Of a stretch of DNA of 59,738 bases, positions 48,401-58,123 are shown piece after piece. A program made the position numbers and the translations under genes. Position 1 is the first letter of the stretch, and the number at the start of each line of letters is the position of its first letter. The DNA comes from Acanthamoeba lenticulata (Eukaryota > Discosea > Longamoebia > Acanthamoebidae), in contig NAVB01001215.1 in the NCBI GenBank assembly GCA_002179805.1, positions 1 through 59,738 of the forward strand, given 5' to 3'. A model generated the notes under the pieces. The model searched no databases and had not been told where the DNA came from. It worked only from the letters and a program-made list of their open reading frames with translations.

Positions 48401-50164
48401 GCGCGGTCCACGTACCGGCGGCGCTGGGTCCCGGAGGCGGCAGAAGCTGGCGCAGCTGGGCGGTCTGCTCCTGAAGTATAGGCAGCTCCTCCATGAGGGT
48501 GCCATTGAACGTCTGTAGGTCGGCCAGGCGGGTCTGGTGGGCATCCAGCATGTTGGTCAGCATGGGCGCATCCTCTGTGAGCTGGCTCCCGCCTGTCGCC
48601 ACACACGACAGACGCACTTGGGGATCAGTTGCGTGAGCCCAATAGCAGAGGCGGGGCTTGGGGCACCATTGAGGGCAGGCGAGCGCTGGAGGAGACGATT
48701 GGTTTCGAGACGCTTCTTCACGGCCGCGAGGGAGAGGTTCCACAGCTTGAACAGGGTGAGCAAATCCAATTTGTCCTCCCTCAGTGGATTGGCCGCGAGC
48801 AGCTGCTGACACTCCTGGTAGCTCAAGCGGGACCCGGATCCACTCTGGGCCCCACCGGAATCGGCAGAGGTGGGCGACTGGATGGAAGTCGAGAGCAGCT
48901 GCTGACGGAACGAAGCCACGTCGCTGTGCAGGCCAGCCTGGTCGAGTGCGACCTTGTTGGCCTTGCCCAGCGCGATGCGATCCAACATCTCTGTGAGAAG
49001 AGATTAGACCAGATTCTGGCATTCGAAACCAACACGCCGCCGTAAGAAGGCGAGGATCTACCTCTGTTGGCGATGTTGTCTTCGTGGTGCTTGGTGAAGA
49101 GGTCCCACACGCGCTTGATTTGTTCGACCTTCTTCTGGCGCCTGTTGATACTCTCCTCAGACAGGACGGTCTTATCGATGGATGCCGCTACGCGCTTACG
49201 CTCCTCCTTGAGCTTGTTCTGGAGTGGCCATGTCAGGAGCGAACAAGAGATTAACGAGACCAAAGGTGAAAGACGCACACTCTGTTGAGTGAGATTCCTA
49301 TACTCGGCTTCGAGCTCCTGAGCGTATTGACGCCATTGAGCTTGCTCCGTGACGACAGCTTGAGCGTGAGCAACAAACTTCTGCCTTTGGAGCGCAATGT
49401 GGCGCTGCAAACAAGTTCCGTGTGATCAGAGACGGGCCTGTTTGATGCGCTCAATCAAGTCTTAAGAGACGCTTTACCTTTGCGGCTGTGCCGATGACGC
49501 CAGCCTGCTTGTAGGTGCTGGCGTCGATAGAGCGCTTGGGAGGAACCATGTATGATGGATACTTCTTGGCCAATGTGGCCTTCACAGCAGCGGTGGAAAG
49601 GTGGAGAAGTAGGTTATAGAACCTGTAGGGCTAAATGAGTCCTTGTGCCTGCGTACGGAAGCCAGTGTGGCAGAGGACTGCGTACCTGGCGCCAAAACTC
49701 TGGAGATGAGACAGACGGAACGTGCCGGCCGGCAACTCCCCTTCATGCTCCAGTTCGGTGATAAGTTGGCTCGCTGCCTTCTTATAATCATTAAGATTAT
49801 TCTTGACATCAAGAGTGGGCCAGCAATTTTTGAATGCCTGTGCAGCGAGTGATGAAAATTAACAAAAAGCACATTTTTGTGGTGAGTTGTTAGATGGCGT
49901 CACCTTCTTTGCCCTCTCGCGGCTGATTTGACGGAGAAGATAATAGAGGACCACTTGCATGCCCTTGGTGCTCGCCTGTTCGAACATGTCAGGGTGGAAG
50001 ACGACACCGTAGACCCTTTCATTTTCAGATGGACAGAAGCCAAGAAGCAACATGTTGCTCCACCAAACATCTTTCGGCGAGACGGATGTCTTCAGCAAAC
50101 GCCTTGATTCTCTAGCAATGTTTTCTTTGTTCTCCTCATCGGGCGTCGCTAGCGTGGTGTCCAT
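45452..50164 (-). CDS. HAUS6: HAUS6-like augmin subunit with very acidic C-terminal extension
   Basis: Augmin (HAUS) recruits gamma-tubulin to existing microtubules in the spindle; subunit 6 bridges to the gamma-tubulin ring complex. From the ATG at 50164: VWWSNMLLLGFCPSENE, then FHPDMFEQASTKGMQVVLYY, FKNCWPTLDVKNNLNDYKKA, then AGTFRLSHLQSFGARYRFYN and LLLHLSTAAVKATL. This matches the HAUS6 N-terminal domain ('nLllLGF', 'F..sk.a.e.vl.fL', 'CWP', 'S.l...G.Rf..l...lS'). Coiled coils follow (AQELEAEYRNLTQQ; RRQKKVEQIKRVWDLF), then SYQECQQLLAANPLREDKL. The last exons encode over 800 residues rich in Asp/Glu (runs of 5-8 Asp), ending KKLSFSSFLS. In-frame splices join the coiled-coil part to this tail, but a separate downstream gene cannot be fully excluded. 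The total is about 1,400 residues, versus ~955 for human HAUS6. Confidence 0.72.
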
Positions 50165-50205
50165 CCTCGCTGCGTTGGTGTTGTAGTGCAAGAGCTTTGC
50201 TCGAC

Positions 50206-50217
50206 TTTGGCGCCAAA
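50206..50217. promoter_or_regulatory. Palindromic E2F consensus TTTGGCGCCAAA
   Basis: A perfect 12-nt palindrome between the divergent HAUS6-like (ATG 50164, -) and Arc1p-like (ATG 50369, +) genes, 42 bp from the HAUS6 start codon. TTTGGCGC is the consensus of E2F/DP factors, which drive S-phase and mitotic genes in animals, plants and protists. A half site (gagcgccaag) follows at about 50228. The position next to a spindle gene makes function plausible; binding is not shown. Confidence 0.5.
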
Positions 50218-50368
50218 CGGGGAAAACCGAGCGCCAAGAGCTTTCATCGGCAAACTCGGTCTTGAGCAGTAAGCAGTGCGGACAGGGAAAACGACACAGT
50301 TCGCTACAGCCATGCACGCCATACGCGAGGCCGCACAAGAGGAAGCGAGAAAAAGATCGGAAGTACAC

Positions 50369-52095
50369 ATGGCCTCGACATCATCTCTGATTGAACCGAT
50401 CAACGGCTTCCCTGCCCTCAAGAACGTAGAGGCTATTGCTGCCTACGTTGAGAGCAACAAGCTGGCCGATTCTTTCCTTGGCGCCTCTCCTGAGGACAAG
50501 AAGGAGGTAAATTTATGAAATGGTTTGTGTGATGATTTTACTTGCTAAGGGCACGCCCCAATTTTGTGTGGCAGATCGAGAAATGGCTGGCATTTGCGCG
50601 CAAGGAGCTTGGTGACACTTCGGGTGGCTTCGAGAAGTCGAAGCACTTTGGCAAGCTCGGCAAGCTGCACAAGCACCTCGTTCCCCGTGTCTTCCTGGTG
50701 TCAAACGACCTGACGGCCGCTGATGTTGCTGTTTATGCTGCCCTCCTTCCTCTCGTGGTATGTCTCAAATTGCTGCTCTCAACAGCATCTGGAGCGACTG
50801 ATTCTGTGTTTTATTCCTTCCAGCCGGGTCTTGATTCGCACACGCAGTTCAGCTTTGCCGCTGCTGCTCGCTGGTTCGACTTTGTTCAGCACCACCCTGC
50901 TGTCCGCAGCACTGGTGTGCCCCTGGTCGAGCTCGACCTCAACTATCCCCTCAACCCTGTACGCTTCCTCTCTGTAACTTCTTCTTTTTGAAGAATGCTA
51001 AGACTCCTCGTGCTGGTTGAACAGAAACCGCCGAAGAAGGAGGAGAAGCCTGCCGCGCAGGCTGCCCCTGCCGCACAGAAGCAAGGCGAGAAGGGAGCTG
51101 CCGGCAAGGAGGGTGCCGCGGCACCTGCCGAGGCCAAGGGCAAGGCTCCCAGGCAGCCCAAGCAGCCGAAGGGTCAGGCCGCTGGTACAACCACCCTTGG
51201 CCCCAAATCGGTGGACGTTGGCTCTGTCCTATGACTGACTGGTCTCCTGTCCTCAGCCGCTGCTGCTCCTGCCGGTCCGGCTGTGCCGGACGTCGTCCGC
51301 CTGGACATCAGGGTGGGCAAAATCGTCGGTGTGAAGAAGCACCCCGCTGCCGACAGGTACTAGCCGACTTCCCTTCGCACAACCATTGATCGTACGTGGT
51401 AAGCCATCAATTAATTGTGGTTCGTGGTACACAGTCTGTACCTCGAGGAGATCGATCTCGGTGAGGAGAAGCCTCGCCAGGTGGTGTCTGGTCTGGTCAA
51501 CTTCATCCCGATCGAGCAGATGCAGGTACGACCCGATGCTGATTGCTTGCCGCCGGCGCAGGTGTGGCATTCGACTCTGATCGCTGGGGTCGATACAGGA
51601 TGCGCGCGTGATCTGCCTGTGCAACCTCAAGCCGGCCAAGATGCGAGGTATCGAGTCGCAGGCCATGGTGCTCTGCGCCTCCAACGCTGATCACACGCAA
51701 GTGGAGCTCATCAAGCCGCCGGTACGCCTAAACGCGGCAACTTGATTGCACACATGACGCAGTCTCATACAACGACAACTACCGGTGCAGGAGGGAGCCA
51801 AGATTGGCGAGAGGATCTTCTTCGGCGAGGGCTACGAGGGCGAGCCGGACAAGGAATTGAACCCCAAGAAGAAGATTTTCGAAGGCCTGAAGCCGGTACG
51901 CGACTCATATGCCCAAGGCCGTGTGCCCACTCCCATGGTTGGTGCTGACGACGGTGGGCACGGGACCAGGACCTGTTCATCAACGGCGAGCTGGTGGCCT
52001 CGTACAGGGACAAGGAGAAGCAGCGGGAAGTGGCCTTCCTCACATCGGCCGGTCCCTGCAAGGCCACGTCCCTCTCTGGCGGTTCCATTTCGTAA
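50369..52095 (+). CDS. Arc1p/AIMP1-like tRNA-binding cofactor of aminoacyl-tRNA synthetases
   Basis: The protein has the Arc1p layout. First is a GST-C-like domain: [48 protein letters not shown]. It is followed by a Lys/Ala/Pro/Glu linker ([18 protein letters not shown]). Last is an EMAPII-type tRNA-binding OB domain: [39 protein letters not shown], then [20 protein letters not shown] and [20 protein letters not shown]. It ends [11 protein letters not shown]. Such proteins dock MetRS/GluRS in the cytosol and feed them tRNA. The start at 50369 ([10 protein letters not shown]) is preferred; an in-frame ATG at 50312 would add 19 residues. There is no synthetase catalytic core, so it is a stand-alone cofactor. 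It shares a ~205-bp promoter region with HAUS6. Confidence 0.88.
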
Positions 52096-52610
52096 AAAAC
52101 CCAAATGCGAAAACAAAGACAAGACCACCACGTCAGGAGTGATCAGTCGCCGCCGCGTGTGTTGCTTGGTGGTCTGAGAGTGTTGGGAGCTGTACAGGAT
52201 TTGGGTCCTCTCCAACTTCTTCTTCTTCTTCAATTTCTCTTCCCCGGTCCCTCGCACACAACCACAGGCGCACCACTAACCACGCCTCACACCTGATGAT
52301 CCCAACTACCGCCGCCCCGCCAAGTCCGTCCGGCGCGGAACGCATGGCCTACGTTTCGCCAATAAGAAGAAGAGGGCACTTTCGCCACAAGGCGCGTTGC
52401 GCTGGAAGGGGGGAGGGGATTAATGGGGCGATTGGCTGGGCCTACTCCTATACGGCGTTTTGTCCGAATTTCGCTGGCTTCGCTCGCCGCAGCATACTTG
52501 CGGCTCTTGCAGCCCGGCGTTGTCACTCTTCTACTCCTCTCCTGCAACCTCGACACCCGCCCACGAAGAAGAAGAAGAAGAAGACAAGCGATTGTAAACA
52601 GGCACACGAA
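52096..52610. other. Intergenic/5' region upstream of ERMP1-like gene
   Basis: About 515 bases. The ERMP1 frame stays open upstream to an ATG at 52296, which would add 105 residues rich in Arg/Ala/Ser without family counterpart. I treat this as 5' untranslated sequence. A CTT run (about 52220-52240) is the only repeat. Confidence 0.35.
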
Positions 52611-55600
52611 ATGGAACTGCACCAGAGGCGACATGCCCTTGCACCCAGTCGACACCTGCACGACGAACTCGAACAGGAGCAGAACTCCTACCGGAAGAAG
52701 GACAAAAAGTCGCAGGGCTCAACGACTACCCGCAAGGCGGTTGCCATGTACATGGTTCTCATCTTTGCCTACGCTGCCATGTGCTGGATAGCCAACACCT
52801 ATGGAGCGCAAGTGCCGTCGCCTGTTCCGGTCGACGCTCCGCCAGAGACATTCTCCGAAGGCCGGGCGTGGGTCTACCTCAAGCAGCTCATCACACAGAT
52901 TGGCTGGCGTATGTCTGTCTTCTCCAACTCTCCAGCGGACACATGTAGCTAAGCTCTTTCGTGTGGTGCAGGCCAAGCGGGCACCAAGAACAACGACGTG
53001 CTGACAGTGCAATGGCTCCTCGAGAAGCTCAACGCCATTCAAGAAGAGGCCAAGGTATCCTGGTGCTCCTGTGCTTGTGGGTCCATTGTATGGGAGGCTA
53101 AACAACTTGTGTAAACCAGGCCCACACGAGAGGCGGCAGACTGTTGGACATTGAGCTGCAGAGCGGCTCCAGCGCATACACGCTCTATTTCGTGGATGCC
53201 TACATCACCAACAGCTACTCCAACATCACCAACATCCTCGTCCGCGTACCCGCCCTCAATACCCCTCCTTGTACGCACCACTCTTTCGCGCCTCCTTCTA
53301 CTACTTCCCCGAAGCACTCCGTTGCTCACGAGACATGCCATGTGGGCCTACAATACAGCTGCCGATTCTCCACTTCTCCTGATCAACTCTCACTTTGACT
53401 CGGGCGTCGGGGCCACGGGCGCTTCCGACGACGGCGTCGCGACGGTACGCCAGCTTCGCATCGTTCCAAACGAGTGACGCGATGGTGTACTGAGAGGCCT
53501 GATGTATGCGCAGGTGGCCTGCCTGGAGATGGTGCGGAACCTCGTCTATGAGCCGCCGCGCGATTACGACGTGCTCTTCCTCTTCAACGGAGCCGAGGAA
53601 CCGCTCCTCCCGGCCTCCCACGCCTTCGTGACGCAGCACCCGCTGGCCAAGCGCGTCAAGGCGGTGATCAACCTGGAGGCCGCCGGCGCCGGCGGCCCTG
53701 CGCTGGCCTTCCAGATCGGCTCGGCCGAGCTGGCCTACGCCTACGCGAGCGTTGTGCCCTACCCGCACACCATGGTCACCGTACGGCCCCTTCTTGATCT
53801 TCTTCTTGTGGCTGTTCGTTGTGGGCCCAAAGTGAACTCACTAACCGGCGGGCGACAGGCGGCAGAGATCTTCCAGTCCGGAGTGATCCCGGCCGACACA
53901 GACTATCGCATCTTCCGGGACTTTGGCGAGATCCCCGGCATCGACATGGCCTTTTACCGCAACGGGTACTGCTTCGACCTCCCCACAGTGGCCTCAGCCT
54001 TGACAAAGCTCACGCCACTGTCCCCAAAGATATGTGTACCACACTCCCCTGGACGACCTCGATATGGTCACGCCGGGCAGCATCCAGCACATGGGCGGCA
54101 ACACGCTTGCCATGGCCCGCCATCTGACCGACAAGCAGGCCTCTGACGACTTCTTGGGCAAGCCGCGCAGCTTCACCCGCGCCTTCTACTTCAGCCTCTT
54201 TGGTGCGGAGCCCCATCGCCCACGCGTCGTGCCCCCATTGGCCCGGTTCACCTGACCTGTCGGGTGATTGTCCTCATCAGGCTGGGCCGTGGCCTACTCG
54301 TCGCTGTTCGGATTCGTGGGCAACGTCCTCGTGGTCGGACTGTGCGTGGCCGTCGCCCTCCGCTCCGTGCGGGACCGCGCCAAGCTGCGAACCGTTTGCC
54401 TGGGCCTCCTGCAGGCCACCGCGGCCGGCGTCCTGCTCTCTATCATCACAGGTACGGCCTCCCTTCGAACCGCTCCGCGTGGACTTGCTCCTGATGCCAT
54501 CTTCCGTCTGTCCCTCTGCCTCCCTTTTTCGTGACTGCAGCTCTCGTGGCGGGCAACGCGTTGAACCGGCCCTTGTCCTACTTCTCCCGCCCGTGGCTGG
54601 GCACTGCCCTCCACTCGACCGCCTTTGTCCTGGGCTTCCTCCTCGTCTTGGTGCGCCTCGCTCCCGTTCCGTTGTTTGCTTGACCCATGACCACAGCCGC
54701 TCAGTCTCACGCTGGTGATGGCGACGGTGATGTGGTCATCGTACAGAGACGCGTCTTTGCCTCGCTCCGCGGTGGCCACCACTTGCTCGAGTACGATAAT
54801 GAAGCCCTCGACCGAGAAGAGGCCGAGAAGCTGGTTATGCACGCTGGAATGCTCTTCTTCGCCGGCATCGGCCTGGCGCTTACGGCCGTCGGGCTGCACA
54901 CGTCGTGGTTCTTCGTGTCTCTCGCCCTGTGCTTCGTCGTGGCCCGCGCCTGGCGCGTGCTCTACGCGAAAGTCCTCCACCCGCGCCTCCGAGACGCCTC
55001 GCAAGACTACTTCATCGGCTCCGGCCCGCGCGCGCACCGCGTGCACGCCGAGTACGTCCGCTCTCTTGACCTCTCGCCTCTCGCCTCGCTCGTGTCGACT
55101 CACGGCGGGTTTGTCGTCGGCGACAGCGTCCCGCACTGGACCGAGTCCCCCGCGCAGGCGCTCTACTACGGGCTGCTCATCGTGCCCACGACCCTGCTCA
55201 CGCTCCCGCCGTACCAGGTGGGCATCGACATGATCCTGCCCCTCCTCGGCCGGTGCGTCTACTATTCCCTCCCTCTCTCGCCCGTGGCGCGTGAGACCAT
55301 CTCTCTAATCGCGTGTCTGCGCGCGTGCGGTTTCAGGGCTGGTGTGGCTGTACCGCCTGACCTGGTCATCGCGGCCCTCACGTGCCTGATGGCCGTGTGC
55401 GTGCTCGTCCCGGCCCTCCCGGCGCTCGTCCAAGCGGGCAACCTGCGCTCCTTGGTTCGCGTGCTGGGCATCGTCTTCCTCGTGCTGTTCATCGTCGCGC
55501 TCCTGTCCTTCCCCTATGGGCCCGCCACGCCCAAGAGGCTCATCGCGCAGCACACCTACCACCGGCCGGTCCAGGTGGTTCCGCGGACGGCCGCCCTTGG

Positions 55601-56472
55601 CGCCGATGATGCCGACACCGGCAGCCGGGCCGAGGCTGTGGCCGCGCTAATCCGGCAGATCAACGACGAGTCGCGCAGCGGCAAGCCCGACGCGGAGGAC
55701 AACTTCGTCTTGCTGGGCTCCTTCGACTACATCTCGGCCGACATGGTCTTTGCCGGCGGCCCGCCGCAAGCTCACAAGCCGGCCGAGGACGTGCTCTACA
55801 ACTTCCTCCCGGTGTATCCGTTCCAGCCCTTTATGAGCGCGGTTCAGCTGCCCGCCCTCAAGCCGGACGGGCGCGACCTCTTTTCGTCGGGCCACATGGA
55901 GCACCCGACACTGCGGGTCGTCCGCGACGAGGTACATCTTTTGTCATCTCTCTGACAGCCCATCACCAAGCGCCCCACAGTGCTAAGGTTTACTTGCTTG
56001 GTGTGCAGTACCAAGCATCGATGGACATGCGGACTCTTGTGCTCGAATTCGACTACACGGGCTTCGAGATCTCCACTCTGCGCCTCGATGCCACCGACAG
56101 TGCGTTCTTCCCCCTCGTGAAAGAATGTATGAAAGAATGGAAAAAGGGAGCTGACGCCAATGCGGCTGCAAAACAGGTCCGCTGCTGGAATGGGCCTTCT
56201 CGGCGAAGCAAGACTGGGAGGCGGGCAAGCTGCCTCACTTTAGCACGCCGCCAAGTGCGCGAGGAGACTACTTCATCCGCCACATTGGCGCCTATGGCAC
56301 CCGCGAGTGGGTCGTGCTACTCCGCCTGCGTGGGCGGGATCCCGTGAGGCTCGACATCGCCGCCACGCACCTCCGCAAGACGCCAGAGCTGATTGCTCTT
56401 GAGCGCCAGCTGCCCGCATGGTCGACTTCCTACTTCTTCTTCTCCGAAGTCACCACGTGGGTCATTGAGTGA
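52611..56472 (+). CDS. ERMP1-like M28 metallopeptidase of the endoplasmic reticulum
   Basis: A multi-pass zinc aminopeptidase-like protein of the M28 family (ERMP1/Fxna group). ATG 52611 gives a charged cytosolic tail, then TM1 (VAMYMVLIFAYAAMCWIA). The lumenal peptidase domain shows NSHFDSGVGATGASDDGVA (first metal His/Asp and bridging Asp), FLFNGAEEPLLPASHAF (catalytic Glu-Glu), INLEAAGAGGPALAFQ, and YHTPLDDLDMVTPGSIQ with the last metal His. All five expected ligands are present. Several TM helices follow (about 54285-54455, 54540-54650, 54840-54960, 55150-55250, 55350-55520), then a C-terminal lumenal domain ending SEVTTWVIE. The family processes peptides or takes part in ER protein quality control; no substrate can be named. 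Many GTACG introns. Convergent with the RNF170-like gene. Confidence 0.87.
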
Positions 56473-56911
56473 TCAACGCACATACTGATAATATATAATA
56501 CTCGTCTTTGCCTCCAGTACCACATTGTCTTCACAACATAACGTTCTACCTCTTGGTCAACTCCCACGTGATTGCTTAAGACGCGTCCTGGCGTAGCTGC
56601 ACTACCCCAACATCGTCTTGTCGTTGGCTCCTTGAAAACGTTGGAGGGGGAGTGAATCACAACATTGCCGGCTAAAGACACGTGTCTGTCCCTCCATGTC
56701 ACTCTCTGTTTGCCCTTTCAACGATCACCATCGAGTCCCTATGACCGCCCCTTCCCAGCCCTTCTCTTCTCTTCTCTCTCTCTCTCTCTCTACATTGGCG
56801 TCGCCACAGGCACACAGGCATCGCCCATCCCGCGATGGTGATCGTTGGCGTCGTCGTCTTCAACGCCAGGAACGGGACCCTACATATGGGCCAGATTCTG
56901 CCGATAGTCTG
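56473..56911. other. Convergent 3' intergenic region
   Basis: About 440 bases between the ERMP1-like stop (+) and the RNF170-like stop (-). Near 56490-56510 an A/T-rich stretch (tgataatatataatactcg) may hold the polyadenylation region. A (TC)n tract lies at about 56764-56792. No gene recognised. Confidence 0.4.
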
Positions 56912-57922
56912 TCATTCGTCGGGCCAACGACGAGACGAGTCAGGATCCGTGCACACCACCCGTGGGGAAGAGAGAGAGAGAGAGAGGGCAACTGTACTCT
57001 CGAGCAAGGCCACGATGAACCAGATGATAGCCAGCCACACGACGAGATCGTCAAAGAGGCCCACCAGCCCTGGTGTACGCACAAGCGAGAGCTGATGAGT
57101 CTATGTTTTCTTGGCGTTTTGGCCACGTGAGAGCTGTGATATAACGACAACGTACCGGCAGACTCGGGGATGAGGTCGAAGGGGACGAGCAGGTAGACGA
57201 ACCCGAGGGCGATGGTGGCGATGGTGAGCACCTTGCGGAGGGTCAGGTTGCCGTTCATCACGCACTTGAAGAGCACCCAGTCCTCCTGAACTCGCTGCAT
57301 CACCGGTCGGTCGGCGTTAAGGAATCGCTCGTTGTACTCCTCGAGCTTGGCGTCGTGCTGGCCATTCTCGGACCCGCCCGGCTGGCCGCTCTCCCGCAGG
57401 TAGGCCTCCACTCCTGCTCGCTGTCACAACCCAACAACATGCGCACCATGCACCAGCTGGCATGAGCCCAGATGGCCAGCAGAGCTCTGCGCCTGCTGGG
57501 GCCTGGAAGAGAGAAAGGGTACGTACGATGGCGTAGCTCGGAATGAGCATGAACACGTTACGCCGGTCGATGGGGCAGCGGATGGGCCGAGCGCCCCCGT
57601 CGCTCTCCCACACCCGCAGGATGCACCCGGCTGGCGGAGAGAAGGGGGCAAAGGGGGGGGGGGGTCATGTGCGTAGCGAGGGAGAGGACGTTGTAAGAAA
57701 TCTAGCAACAGCATAAACAGCAAAGGGAAAAAGAAGGGCCCGAACCACAAAAAGCGTGTCCGCTGGAGATTTATTCATGCCAGCAGGCAAGTAAGTAGCA
57801 AGGTCAATCAGAGAGCTCAACTCGATAGGAATAAAGCTATGGAGTTGAGGAAAGGCGTACCATGACGTTTCTACGGCTTCTTTGAACGTCTCCAGACACA
57901 ACGGGCACTCCCAGTGGCTCAT
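56912..57922 (-). CDS. RNF170-like RING E3 ubiquitin ligase with DUF1232
   Basis: The ATG at 57922 (MSHWECPLCLETFKEAVETS) starts directly with the RING. A 17-nt microexon (57746-57762) supplies the middle of the RING. Joined with the next exon (from about 57632) it reads CGHAFCAGCILRVWESDGG, then IRCPIDRR, giving a full C3HC4 RING. A helical linker (EEYNERFLNADRPVMQRVQE) is followed by two TM helices: LTIATIALGFVYLLVPFDLIPESA and, after an intron, GLVGLFDDLVVWLAIIWFIV. The 'P.DliPe....G..DDl' wording is the DUF1232 signature found at the C-terminus of RNF170, an ER membrane ligase that degrades IP3 receptors in animals. A GA repeat lies near the 3' end of the coding part. The stop at 56912 is the best in-frame one; a further intron is possible. 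Confidence 0.8.
57746..57762 (-). other. 17-nt microexon completing the RING
   Basis: On the minus strand the 17-mer is flanked by AG (acceptor, positions 57763-57764) and GT (donor, 57744-57745). Inserted between the exons encoding VETS and AGCILRVW it restores both frame and the CGHxFC motif: TG+C, GGA, CAC, GCT, TTT, TGT, G+CC. Without it the RING would lack three zinc ligands. Confidence 0.75.
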
Positions 57923-58123
57923 CGTCGTACGACGTGTCTTGATGCGTTGTCGAAAATGACAACAAAAATGTGTATGTTGCCGGCAAGAAATTTCGCGATA
58001 GTACAGCTCAGAAGAAAAGAAGAAAAGAAAACCTTCGACGATCACTCTGAGGAAAGGAAAAATAAATTTTTAAAAAGCTTGTTTGTTTTAATCTACATGT
58101 TGTTTGGGATTAGACTGTTGCGC

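Noticed and set aside
52296..52610. 105-residue N-terminal extension of the ERMP1-like protein
   Set aside because: In frame and ATG-started, but basic and repetitive with no counterpart in the family; the ATG at 52611 gives the usual short tail before TM1.
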